NCBI GenBank assembly: GCA_963803735.1
Contig: CAWDNV010000001.1
Span: 434,001-498,000, forward strand
Direction of reading: 5' to 3'
DNA: 64,000 nt
Origin: Palsa-189 sp963803735
Lineage (GTDB): Bacteria; Acidobacteriota; Terriglobia; Acidiferrales; UBA7541
The notes under the pieces are model-generated. The model was not told where the DNA came from, ran no database searches, and saw only the letters and a list, made by a program, of their open reading frames with translations. Made by a program: the position numbers and the translations under genes. This document shows, piece by piece, positions 1 through 7,671 of this stretch (positions within the stretch are counted from its first letter, which is position 1; each line of letters starts with the position of its first letter).

Positions 1-1
1 A

Positions 2-301
2 AAAGCCGGAATCAGTCCTGAAATCGCCACGGCGCTTGCTGCGGGGCAGCGCCCATCCGGGATGGACGAGGGCGAGCAGGCTGTCTATGACTTTTGCGAC
101 GAACTTCACCGCAATCAGAGTGTCAGCGACGGCACTTACGCCAAAGCGCTCGACAAATTCGGCGAGCAGGGCGTGGTCGACATCATTAGCGTCAACGGCT
201 ACTACACCTGGTTCGCGATGATTATGAATACAAGCCGCACGCCGCCATATCCGCCGATCGCGGGGATGCCGACCATGAGTATTTTTCCTCGGAGTAAATG
301 A
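2..301 (+). CDS. Carboxymuconolactone decarboxylase-like protein, C-terminal part (5' end outside window)
   Basis: The reading frame is open from base 2 and runs through an internal ATG at 62 to a TAA stop, so the true start lies before the window. The C-terminal motif IISVNGYYTWFAMIMNT followed by a Pro-rich tail matches the end of carboxymuconolactone decarboxylase/AhpD-like small alpha-helical proteins, in which the segment corresponds to VALVGYYTMVAMTLN. The CxxC-bearing part that would separate AhpD peroxidases from decarboxylases is not in view, so the substrate cannot be named. It converges on the minus-strand DUF6152 gene. Confidence 0.6.
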   Translation, partial: KAGISPEIATALAAGQRPSGMDEGEQAVYDFCDELHRNQSVSDGTYAKALDKFGEQGVVDIISVNGYYTWFAMIMNTSRTPPYPPIAGMPTMSIFPRSK

Positions 302-343
302 CGCGAATTGTTAATGCGCGGCAGCGGTTAAACGCGCCTGAGG

Positions 344-745
344 TTAATTCTGCGCGTTCTGGGCAAGTTCCTGGCCGTTGGCGAAGACGACTTTGCTGAG
401 GTGCAAGAAGGGCCTGCCATCTTTGGCGCGATTGCCCATGATGGTGATTTCGTCGCCCGCTTTAACGGTATCTCTCCTCCAGCCGGCGCGGGCCAGCATG
501 CCCGTGCTCGCCATTTCGACGCTCCACTTTTCAACGGCGCCCTTCTCGTCTTTAACGTCGACATAGATGTAGACATGAGGATTGGTCCAGTCGAAGCCGG
601 TGACCGTGCCCTTCACGGTCATAGATTTGGTCATATCGAACGACGCGGTAGCGTGATGCGCGGAGGCAGACACTCCGACTGAAAGCAGCAGAAGAACAGC
701 GGTAAGGGTAAGAGTTAACGGATTATTCCTCATGTTATTCCTCAT
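344..745 (-). CDS. DUF6152 family secreted protein
   Basis: 133 residues with a classical signal peptide (residues about 8-29, ending VSASAHH) and then a small beta-rich domain. The motif TVKGTVTGFDWTNPHVYIYV and the later VKAGDEITIMGNRAKDGRP are the hallmarks of DUF6152, a periplasmic or exported family of unknown function common in Acidobacteriota and Proteobacteria; the fold is probably OB-like. The gene lies 34 bp downstream of another secreted-protein gene on the same strand, so the two are probably cotranscribed. The start is ambiguous because a 12-bp tandem duplication creates two in-frame ATGs (745 and 733); the AGGA of the first copy could act as ribosome binding site for the second. 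Confidence 0.75.
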   Translation of the reverse strand: MRNNMRNNPLTLTLTAVLLLLSVGVSASAHHATASFDMTKSMTVKGTVTGFDWTNPHVYIYVDVKDEKGAVEKWSVEMASTGMLARAGWRRDTVKAGDEITIMGNRAKDGRPFLHLSKVVFANGQELAQNAQN

Positions 746-779
746 GGGGGGCGCTCCTCTCTTTCGCTCTTTCGCGCAT

Positions 780-1463
780 TCATTTTCCCTGGTAGGTGTA
801 CTTGTTATTTTCCTCGCAGACGTATTCCTGAATCTCCCAGCCCGGCTTCAGCTTGTAGACTTGCTGAATGGTGAAGGGCTTCGTGTAGGCCTTTGAGTCA
901 TCGATGGTCACATCGTCGACGAGGGTATCGTGGTCGGTGCGCCGAATGCGCTCGATTACGTGCATGGCATCGCTATGGGGGAGGCCGACGGCGTCCAGCC
1001 ACGTCTTATCGTTGAAACCGATGGTATCCAAAACGAGCGTGTCGCCTTCCCATTTGCCGACGGAGTCGCCCGAATAGGTGGGATCCAAATCCTTGGGGTG
1101 CTGGCGATTCATGTAGATTTCGCGCAATGCCTGTACGCCCTCGTGAATGATGACCACACGCGTGGGCGTCTGAACGATCTCCAACGGGAGCGGCACAAAC
1201 ATCAGCCGCGGGACCCCCGTCGGCAAACAACCGAGATTGGGATCGTTCGTCTCGGCATTGGCCGTCTTGAATTTGGCTTCTCCCCACGGCGCCAAAGGCG
1301 CGCCGCCGTTGGGAAACATCCTGGGTTGATACTTTGTGACCTGCCAGACGCCGGAAAGATCCGGAACTGATCCCTGGTGAGCAGCGTCTTGACCACGCGC
1401 CGCAGGTAACAGCGCGAACATCGCCACAGCCGCCGCGGCTGAAAAGATCAGGTGATTCCGCAA
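780..1463 (-). CDS. Secreted protein of unknown function (Acidobacteria-type)
   Basis: About 227 residues. I chose the TTG at 1463 because a strong Shine-Dalgarno GAGGAGG (complement of 1472-1478) sits 8 bases before it and the protein then begins with a signal peptide (RNHLIFSAAAAVAMFALLPAARG). A longer frame reaches back to 1571 but would bury that signal sequence. The mature part contains PDLSGVW near its start and conserved segments such as EIYMNRQHPKDLDPTYSGDS and WEGDTLVLDTIGFND, which recur in large exported paralogue families of Acidobacteriota with no assigned function. It is followed 34 bp later by DUF6152, a pairing I recall from related genomes. Function unknown. Confidence 0.65.
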   Translation of the reverse strand: MRNHLIFSAAAAVAMFALLPAARGQDAAHQGSVPDLSGVWQVTKYQPRMFPNGGAPLAPWGEAKFKTANAETNDPNLGCLPTGVPRLMFVPLPLEIVQTPTRVVIIHEGVQALREIYMNRQHPKDLDPTYSGDSVGKWEGDTLVLDTIGFNDKTWLDAVGLPHSDAMHVIERIRRTDHDTLVDDVTIDDSKAYTKPFTIQQVYKLKPGWEIQEYVCEENNKYTYQGK

Positions 1464-1666
1464 AGACGCCGCCTCCTCGATTCTCGCTTGGTCTGGCTTG
1501 CCTACGGTTTTTGCTTGCGAAGAATCTACCACGGCGTCGTGCTTCCATCCAACGATGATTGCTGTCGCCAAGAGAGATGGAACCTGTTTCGCGTTGGCAG
1601 TGCCTTTCGCATCATCGGTCGCTCATTAAGTCATGGCCCGCTCGCTTTCATGCCGGAGAATGAGAA

Positions 1667-2374
1667 ATGGAGGCAGTAGTGTCTGCGCGCCGGTTCATTC
1701 TGCTTTGCGTGTTGCTCGGAGTGCTTTTCTCGGGCTGGTTTATCTGGCGCGGGCGATCACCGCTTGGGGCGTCCGGCAAAACGCAACGGGCGACGGTAAC
1801 GAAGCAGCCGATTAACTTCGCTAGCCGCGCATTTGATCCCAACAGCCCTCCACCCGAAATGCCGTCGCTTGGCGCAGGAGAAGAGGCGGAGTGCGATTCC
1901 AATTTCTTGTCCAACGCCAACGTCGCGGGGCAGACTCAAAAAACGGATGCCACGCATGCGTTTGTTACCATCACGCAGATTAACGTGACTTTGCAGCTCA
2001 ACGTCACTATCTGGGCGCCGGCCAACGCAACTCCGCACGTGATCGAACATGAAGAAGGTCACCGCCAGATCGCCGAATACTACTATCAGACCGCGGACCA
2101 ACTCGCCGAGCGAATTGCCGACGAATATACAAGCCGGGTGATCGAAATCAGCGGCACGGACCTGGAAGCAGAGTCGAACAAGGCGCTGCAGCAAATCGCC
2201 ACTGAAATTACGGACGAATACAACAAGGAATTGAATCCGGGACCGACGCAGCTGCTTTACGATTCCATCACGGATCACGGCCGAAATGAGGTCATCGTGA
2301 AGGATGCTGTCGCTTCGGCGATCAAGAATGTTGCGGCGGAGTCGCCTCGGCCTGCGGCAACTCCGGGAAATTGA
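1667..2374 (+). CDS. Membrane-anchored or secreted putative zinc-metalloprotease-like protein (HEEGH motif)
   Basis: 235 residues. Residues 8-27 form a signal anchor (RRFILLCVLLGVLFSGWFIW). The outer part contains HVIEHEEGHRQIAEYYY, in which HEEGH at 128-132 fits the HExxH zinc-binding consensus, followed by a long charged helix. This layout resembles secreted Zn-dependent proteases of the DUF922 kind, where an HExxH helix follows a beta-rich region (here TITQINVTLQLNVTIWAP). Family membership is not certain. The start ATG is preceded by GGAGA at a spacing of about 8. The gene stands alone between a divergent secreted-protein gene and an orphan binding protein. A third zinc ligand is not obvious, so activity is inference. 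Confidence 0.55.
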   Translation: MEAVVSARRFILLCVLLGVLFSGWFIWRGRSPLGASGKTQRATVTKQPINFASRAFDPNSPPPEMPSLGAGEEAECDSNFLSNANVAGQTQKTDATHAFVTITQINVTLQLNVTIWAPANATPHVIEHEEGHRQIAEYYYQTADQLAERIADEYTSRVIEISGTDLEAESNKALQQIATEITDEYNKELNPGPTQLLYDSITDHGRNEVIVKDAVASAIKNVAAESPRPAATPGN

Positions 2375-2557
2375 CCTTCGGGATATTCCATCACCTTGGC
2401 GCAGTGTTGTGCACCCCGCTCGCAAATCGTGACTCCGTGAGTACTTGGACAACGTAGCGGAGTTCAGGGGCCGGATGGAGACTCCGGTATTCTTGCCGCA
2501 CAACGCGAAAATCAGTATTCTGCTAGCCAACTTCCCGAGACGAAAGAGGAACAGCCA

Positions 2558-3478
2558 ATGAGCACCGCGACGGAGACCATCAAGAAAGTCCGCGTTTCGA
2601 TGATGAACGCCATTCACGATTTGCCCTTGCTCGTGGCGCGGGACGAAGGTTTTTTCAAGGATGAGGGGCTGGACGTGGAGATTCTGAAGACTCCCGGCAC
2701 GGCGCAGCGGCGGGCCGATCATCAGGCGCTCCGAGACGATGTGTTTCAACGCACTATGGAGTCTCTCTACGACAAGGGCGCCTGCGACCAGTTTCGCATG
2801 TGCGAGTGGGGCGTGATGAAGCGCGCGGTGGAATCCAATGTGACGCCCGGACACCGCCCGGCGAAGATCGTGGCGCTGGGCTCGGCGATGTCGACCTTTG
2901 CAATCGTGTCCAATCCTAAATTCGGCATCTACGAACCGGAGCAATTGAAGAACAAACCTATCGCCGTCAGCCCTTACAACGGCTCGCATTTCACGATGTT
3001 GAAGATGCTGGAGGGCTTTCTAAAGCGCGAGCAGATCAAGTGGACGAACGCTGGAACTCATGAGGAGCGGCTGGAGGCTCTGAGCAACGGGCAAGTGGAG
3101 GCCGTCAGCTTGATGGAACCCTGGATCAGCGTGGCCGAGAAACGCGGGCACACAGTTTTGATCGAGTCGCATTCAACGCGCAGCGAGGCGGCCGGCGACG
3201 AACTGGATGGTCCAACGCTTCGAAAGATGTTTAACGCCGAGGCGGAAGCAGCCGCGGCGATTCAAAAGAACCCCGGGAAATATGCGCATTATCTAATCGA
3301 GGAAGCCGGCGGCGAGCTCGAGCCGCGCGACCTGAAGCTTTCTCGCATACTGAATGCGCCGCCCCAGCCTTACACGCGCGAACGGTTTGATCACACTTAC
3401 CAGTGGACGCTCGGGTGGGGGCTAACCGCGGCAGGCGCGACATACGAGAACACGGTTGACAATCGAGCCTGGGCGTAG
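2558..3478 (+). CDS. NMT1/THI5-like ABC transporter substrate-binding protein (orphan)
   Basis: 306 residues. The N-terminus VRVSMMNAIHDLPLLVARDEGFFKDEGLDVEI (in pieces) is the start of a SsuA/NMT1-type periplasmic binding fold, and the middle carries PIAVSPYNGSHFTMLKMLEG and QVEAVSLMEPWISVAEK, the usual second-lobe motifs. Unlike exported relatives it has no signal peptide: the first strand begins at residue about 9 after a charged leader. No permease or ATPase gene lies nearby. A good GAGGA ribosome binding site precedes the ATG. The family binds sulfonates, nitrate, pyrimidine precursors or taurine-like ligands; the ligand here cannot be told. It could work as a cytoplasmic ligand-binding or enzymatic (THI5-like) protein. 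Confidence 0.65.
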   Translation: MSTATETIKKVRVSMMNAIHDLPLLVARDEGFFKDEGLDVEILKTPGTAQRRADHQALRDDVFQRTMESLYDKGACDQFRMCEWGVMKRAVESNVTPGHRPAKIVALGSAMSTFAIVSNPKFGIYEPEQLKNKPIAVSPYNGSHFTMLKMLEGFLKREQIKWTNAGTHEERLEALSNGQVEAVSLMEPWISVAEKRGHTVLIESHSTRSEAAGDELDGPTLRKMFNAEAEAAAAIQKNPGKYAHYLIEEAGGELEPRDLKLSRILNAPPQPYTRERFDHTYQWTLGWGLTAAGATYENTVDNRAWA

Positions 3479-3544
3479 CTGCTGGGACCGAATCGCTTTT
3501 GATCTGGGAATTTACCCTACAAATACGGGTGAGTTTGCCGTCCG

Positions 3545-4342
3545 TCAGATGCCGGCGTACCAAGAGAAGCCGCGCTCTACGCCTCCGGCTCCGAAGCCCT
3601 GGCCGATATCTTTGACTGTGTCGGTCAGGGTGATCCACGAAAGATACTTTGTACTTTTGCCCCCGAGTTGGCGGGGTATGCGTACGCGAAGAGGCGCTCC
3701 GTGGCCGGGCGGGAGGAATTCCTTGCCGTTCATGCCGTAAGCCAGCAAGGTTTGCGGATGCCAAGCGTCGGCCATATCGATGCTGTTCCATTTGCCTTTG
3801 ATTGTGCGTTTGTCCACGGCGTCAAAATTGGTGTCGAAACCAAAGAACACAACGTACTTCGCCCGCGGGAGGACGCCGACCAGATTCAAAACGTAAGAAA
3901 GAGGGACGCCGATCCATTCGGCGATGAAGGACCAGCCCTCTTCACAGGCCTGGTGGTAGATGTGGCTCTCGGCAGGAAACCGTTTTAGTTCTGCGAGAGA
4001 GAAAAACGATGGACGAGCGACCAGGCCATCGATTTTGAGGCGCCACTCCGCAAAGCCACCAGCCAATAGCCTCTGATACGTTTCATTCTCGGGAGGTTCG
4101 CCCTTTACGGGCGCGACCTTTGAGATATCGCTGGCGGTGTATTCCCGAGCGAGTGTGTGGCGAGTCAAGAGCCTTTGCGCGGCGTAAGTCATGGTTTCGC
4201 CGACGCCATAGATTCCGCCGTCGTCGGGGGGGATCAGGCCATAGCGGTCAACGAGTCGGGCGGCGATCCCCAAGCCTGTGGCGCCTGCGGCCGCAGCCAA
4301 GCCCGTGGTGATCAGCTTTCGCCGAGAGAGTCGGTCGCTCAT
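3545..4342 (-). CDS. Tat-exported molybdopterin-dependent oxidoreductase (sulfite oxidase/MsrP-like)
   Basis: 265 residues. The start ATG at 4342-4340 overlaps the stop of the upstream cytochrome b gene as TAATG, which suggests translational coupling. The N-terminus SRRKLITTGLAAAAG is a twin-arginine signal. The body has the oxidoreductase molybdopterin-binding fold; HQACEEGW places Cys133 where the SUOX/YedY family has its molybdenum-ligating Cys, and the end (GHGAPLRVRIPRQLGGKSTKYLSWI in pieces) carries the conserved cofactor loop. Paired with a membrane cytochrome b, it is expected to exchange electrons with the quinone pool from the periplasm. The substrate could be sulfite, a methionine-sulfoxide protein or another small oxyanion; the sequence does not decide this. 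Confidence 0.8.
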   Translation of the reverse strand: MSDRLSRRKLITTGLAAAAGATGLGIAARLVDRYGLIPPDDGGIYGVGETMTYAAQRLLTRHTLAREYTASDISKVAPVKGEPPENETYQRLLAGGFAEWRLKIDGLVARPSFFSLAELKRFPAESHIYHQACEEGWSFIAEWIGVPLSYVLNLVGVLPRAKYVVFFGFDTNFDAVDKRTIKGKWNSIDMADAWHPQTLLAYGMNGKEFLPPGHGAPLRVRIPRQLGGKSTKYLSWITLTDTVKDIGQGFGAGGVERGFSWYAGI

Positions 4343-5079
4343 TACGGCTCCTTTCCGACGGCGGTGTGGCCGGTGATCATGGCCCGCACGCGGTTCGTGA
4401 AGCCTGCCAGCGCAACCATGATGACATGCACGCAAACGAAGAGAACCAGGGCCAGCGCGACGAAGAAATGAATCGTGCGCGCGGATTGCTGACCGCCGAA
4501 GCCTTCTCGGAGTATCGGGACCACCGATGCGATCGCCGGAGACATGGCCAGACCGGTGAGGATGATCAAGGGAAACAGCACGAAGACAACTGCGAGGTAG
4601 GTGAGCCTTTGCACCACGTTATACGCTAGCGCTTCTTCTTCTGTGGGACGCTTCAGACGCAAATCATTCCAAACGAGGCTCCAGATGCGGCCCCAAGCGA
4701 GATCAGCCTTGGCTGGCAGTAAATTTTTGCGGAAGTGTGGCGTCGCCAGGCCATGGATTGCGTAAACCAGGCCGGCGAACACGCAAACCCAGGCAGAAAG
4801 AAAATGGAGATATCGACCCCAGCCGGAGTGGCCAATCATGAAAGGAATTGGCAGGTCGATGAGCGATGGAGTTCCTACGCCGCCCGTTTCGCCCCAGTAG
4901 AGGCGCGGGTGGGCTATGAGAATGGCGATACCGCTGACCACGAAGGCAACGAAAGTGGCTGCAGTGATCCAGTGGGTGATGCGGACAACCGCAGAATGGC
5001 GTGGACATTCGAGGCTATCGGAACCGAGGCTGTCGGAGCCTCGGATGGCGAGCCCTGGGAGGTACGTGGTCTCGGCCAT
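4342..5079 (-). CDS. Cytochrome b561-type membrane subunit for the molybdoenzyme
   Basis: 245 residues with four strongly hydrophobic helices (around 36-58, 88-110, 160-182 and 205-228). Conserved histidines on these helices, in RITHWI (His36), GWGRYLHFLSAW (His92), YAIHG (His109) and the last-helix ARTIHFFVALALVLFVCVH, are suited to ligate two b hemes, as in formate-dehydrogenase gamma and Ni-Fe hydrogenase cytochrome b subunits. It precedes the molybdoenzyme by a one-base TAATG overlap, so it is the likely membrane anchor and quinone-linked electron carrier. The amino-terminal 30 residues contain a small duplication (SDSLGSDSLE). No clear ribosome binding site precedes the ATG at 5079. Confidence 0.75.
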   Translation of the reverse strand: MAETTYLPGLAIRGSDSLGSDSLECPRHSAVVRITHWITAATFVAFVVSGIAILIAHPRLYWGETGGVGTPSLIDLPIPFMIGHSGWGRYLHFLSAWVCVFAGLVYAIHGLATPHFRKNLLPAKADLAWGRIWSLVWNDLRLKRPTEEEALAYNVVQRLTYLAVVFVLFPLIILTGLAMSPAIASVVPILREGFGGQQSARTIHFFVALALVLFVCVHVIMVALAGFTNRVRAMITGHTAVGKEP

Positions 5080-5165
5080 AACTCATGGCGATATTAACAC
5101 ACGACTACACGCCGCTACACGGAGAATGGGCTCCCGCAAGCGGCTTTCAGGCGGCGGAACGCTAA

Positions 5166-6041
5166 TTACAATCCAGCTTCGCGGGCCGCAACGCGGGCCA
5201 CGCTCGACCAATCCATCTCGGCTTGCCCTTGCGCCACGGCGGACACCATATGGTCGTGGACCAGACTGGCCATCGGCATCGGCGCGGAGCGTTCATCGGC
5301 CGTGGCCAGCACCAGGCGGAGGTCTTTCAAACCCAAATGCAAAGCAAATTGAGCCGGCTCGAACTGCTCCTTCGCGATGATGCTTCCGTAGTTGGCAATG
5401 ACCGGGGATCCGAATAGGGCGTTCATGATTTCGAGGAACTTCAACGGAGCAACACCTGACTTACGAAGCGTGGCGTACGCTTCTCCGAGCGCCTCAATAG
5501 CGCTGCTGATCATGAAATTACCGCACAGCTTAGAAACATTCGCCTGCCAGGGCTCGGCCCCGACCACGAAAGTCTGGCGGCCGATAGCATCGAAGAGAGG
5601 CCGGCAGCGCTCCACGAGTTCACTGCGGCCGGCGGCCACGACCAGCAATTTCCCGGCTTCCGCCGCATCGGGGCGCCCGAAGACAGGAGCGCTTAGATAG
5701 CCCTGATTCCGCTGCGCATGTTCGGAGGCCAACCTGCGAGCCAGTGCTGGGCTGATCGTGCTGTGCGAGACATGGATGCAATTTTTTTTCATGGCCGAGG
5801 CGATGCCGTCACGTCCGAAGACGATCTCTTCAACGGCAGGATCGTCGGCGACCATAGTCATGACGACTTCCGCATCGCGACAGGCATCCGCGGGAGATTC
5901 GGCAACACGCGCGCCTTCGCCGGCGAGCGCTTGCGCCTTTTCGCGGCTGCGGTTGTAGACCGTCAACGTGTGACCCGCGCGAAGCAAGTTGCGAGCCATG
6001 CCCCTGCCCATTCTTCCGAGTCCAATGAAAGCGATATTCAT
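5166..6041 (-). CDS. NAD(P)-dependent beta-hydroxyacid dehydrogenase (3-hydroxyisobutyrate dehydrogenase family)
   Basis: 291 residues, the usual length for this family. Residues 1-12 (MNIAFIGLGRMG) form the Rossmann glycine loop; residues 121-124 region SAPVFGRPDAAEAGKL replaces the substrate-binding DAPVSGG motif, and KLCGNFM holds the catalytic Lys in the position of GNxxK-type motifs. The all-alpha C-terminal domain is complete. Family members oxidise 3-hydroxyisobutyrate, tartronate semialdehyde or gamma-hydroxybutyrate analogues; the altered SAPVFGRP loop makes glyoxylate/succinic-semialdehyde reductase-like or imine-reductase-like activity equally possible. A GAGG ribosome binding site lies 8 bases before the ATG. 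It follows the crotonase gene by 45 bp, so the pair probably forms one transcript. Confidence 0.8.
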   Translation of the reverse strand: MNIAFIGLGRMGRGMARNLLRAGHTLTVYNRSREKAQALAGEGARVAESPADACRDAEVVMTMVADDPAVEEIVFGRDGIASAMKKNCIHVSHSTISPALARRLASEHAQRNQGYLSAPVFGRPDAAEAGKLLVVAAGRSELVERCRPLFDAIGRQTFVVGAEPWQANVSKLCGNFMISSAIEALGEAYATLRKSGVAPLKFLEIMNALFGSPVIANYGSIIAKEQFEPAQFALHLGLKDLRLVLATADERSAPMPMASLVHDHMVSAVAQGQAEMDWSSVARVAAREAGL

Positions 6042-6086
6042 GTGCGCGACCTCATTTTTGAGATGCTATTTGATGTTGCGCGCCGC

Positions 6087-6947
6087 CTATTTGATATTGT
6101 TTTCTTTTCCTTCCTTTACGTAGGCGATCGATTCGGCAATGTGATTTCTGCTGTGGATGGATTTCTTCTTGGCCAGATGCGCAAACATCTGGATGCCAAA
6201 GCCACCGTCGAGGTCGTCCGTAATCCTCTTTTTCCACGGCCGCCGGATGATTTGCGTGGTGAGGCGGCGCGTGATGCGAGGCTGGGTCATGATGAAATCA
6301 GCGATCTTCCAGGCGCGCTCGAGAAGCTTATCGCGGGGCACCACTTCGTTGACCATGCCATACTCCAGCGCTTTTTTCGCGTCGATGGCCTGACCAGTGA
6401 GCAAGGCATAGGCTCCGCGCTTGACGCCCAGTAACTCGAGAAAGCAGCTGTGAATGCCGTCGCCGGGAACGGAGCCGATCGGGTAATGCAAATCAAAAAT
6501 GATGGCGTCTTCGCTGCAAATTGTGATGTCGCACATGAGGCAGATTTCCGTGTGGAAGCCGGGGCCATTCAGAACGCCAATAGTGGGAATTTCCAGGTCG
6601 TTTATCAGGGAGCTAACGTTGATCCTGCCGTCCTTATAGGCATATTCGTATGCCCAATCCTGAAGGTCCTCCTGTTCAAGTTTGAAGCCTTCCGGATCGG
6701 CATCCATCATGAAATCTTTGCCCGTGCCGGTAAAGATCATGACTTCATTTTCAGGATCGGCGCCGATGGTCTTGAAAAGCTGCCCGACCGAGCGATGATT
6801 TTCCACGCTGAGCTGGATGGGTCCGCCTTTCGTGTGCGCTTCGACAAGAATGACTCCATCTTTACGGCGCTCGAGCTTGTAATGTTGCTTGAATCGCTCC
6901 TTGTATTCCTCGAATTTTGGGGTAGCGACAAAATCTACCAATGACAT
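6087..6947 (-). CDS. Crotonase-superfamily hydrolase, 6-oxocamphor-hydrolase-like
   Basis: 286 residues with a typical enoyl-CoA hydratase/isomerase fold. MIFTGTGKDFMMDADPEGF marks the first oxyanion-hole region, and IPTIGVLNGPGFHTEICLM followed by CDITICSEDAIIFD marks the second. The stretch LHYPIGSVPGDGIHSCFLELLG resembles the FPSGIVPGDG region of 6-oxocamphor hydrolase, a carbon-carbon bond hydrolase acting on cyclic beta-diketones without CoA. That resemblance is from memory and is the main reason not to call it a plain enoyl-CoA hydratase. An AAAGGAG ribosome binding site lies 9 bases before the ATG at 6947. The downstream dehydrogenase suggests a short catabolic branch, with substrate unknown. 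Confidence 0.7.
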   Translation of the reverse strand: MSLVDFVATPKFEEYKERFKQHYKLERRKDGVILVEAHTKGGPIQLSVENHRSVGQLFKTIGADPENEVMIFTGTGKDFMMDADPEGFKLEQEDLQDWAYEYAYKDGRINVSSLINDLEIPTIGVLNGPGFHTEICLMCDITICSEDAIIFDLHYPIGSVPGDGIHSCFLELLGVKRGAYALLTGQAIDAKKALEYGMVNEVVPRDKLLERAWKIADFIMTQPRITRRLTTQIIRRPWKKRITDDLDGGFGIQMFAHLAKKKSIHSRNHIAESIAYVKEGKENNIK

Positions 6948-7141
6948 AACGGATTCTCCTTTCGTGGACCGATCAACTCTGTGTAATAGCGCGCGGCAAA
7001 TTTATCGCGCCGGAAATCTGTCGAGCTAGGTCACTGAGCGCTCGACTGCGGGACGTTACGTGAGGCGGAGGTTTGAGTCAACGGCGCATTGATGGACAGA
7101 TCGTTGGTATTCGCCTACTTCGAAAGAAAGGAGGCGTGAGA

Positions 7142-7498
7142 CTATTGTTTTCGGTTCAGCGCCTGGATTTGCTCGACCAGCGCGTTGATCTCTGCCGATG
7201 TCAGTTTGCTGCCGAATTCGGGCATGCGGAACTTCGGAACGTGTCCTTTGCCGTTTGCAATGGTGTTGCGCAGCTCGTCGGTTGAGATGCTTGCGATTTT
7301 GGGGGAGATGAGCGACGGTCCGGCAAACCGATGGCCCTCGGCAGTCTTTCCGTGGCACTTTGCGCAGTTTTTCTGATATACGGGATTCGCAGTGAGGCTT
7401 GCATCAGAAGGCGGAGTCTGGCCGAGCGCTGCTGCGGTTGCGAAGAACGAGAGCAAGGCCGCGGTCGTGAATCCGTATCTGTTGAAGTGGGACCTCAT
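7142..7498 (-). CDS. Periplasmic mono-heme cytochrome c
   Basis: 118 residues from the ATG at 7498. A signal peptide (residues about 1-26, ending AAALGQ) is followed by CAKCH at 45-49, the covalent heme site, and PKFRMPEFGSKLTSAEI supplies the distal Met ligand region (FRMPEF) and the C-terminal helix of class I cytochromes. The frame is open further upstream to 7645, but that extension lacks export features. The start codon is the second copy of a 17-bp tandem duplication, and a six-residue leader ORF ends on it with an ATGA overlap. It lies downstream of two DM13-domain genes on the same strand and may share their transcript; the gap of 173 bp leaves room for its own promoter. Confidence 0.8.
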   Translation of the reverse strand: MRSHFNRYGFTTAALLSFFATAAALGQTPPSDASLTANPVYQKNCAKCHGKTAEGHRFAGPSLISPKIASISTDELRNTIANGKGHVPKFRMPEFGSKLTSAEINALVEQIQALNRKQ

Positions 7499-7515
7499 CT
7501 CAAGTGGGACCTCAT
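7495..7515 (-). other. Six-residue leader ORF overlapping the cytochrome c start (tandem duplication)
   Basis: The sequence ATGAGGTCCCACTT occurs twice, 17 bases apart, on the minus strand. The upstream ATG (7515) reads six codons (MRSHLR) and stops at a TGA that overlaps the cytochrome ATG by ATGA. This may be a chance product of the duplication or a small translational-coupling leader. No strong ribosome binding site precedes it. Confidence 0.35.
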
Positions 7516-7671
7516 CGAAATGGATTTGCTGAAAAAAGGGTAGATGCGTCGAGGCCCAGAATTGGTGCCCTGCTATTTCAGAGTTCAAGCCGAAGACAGC
7601 CGCTTTGTCCTTTGAAGGAAAGGGCCGCCATCCACTTGCGCGCAATTTTCAGAGGGAAGGACGGCCTTGCG

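Noticed and set aside
1757..2989. 410-codon minus-strand frame
   Set aside because: It overlaps the HEEGH gene and the binding protein on the other strand and has shadow-like Arg/His-rich composition without motifs.
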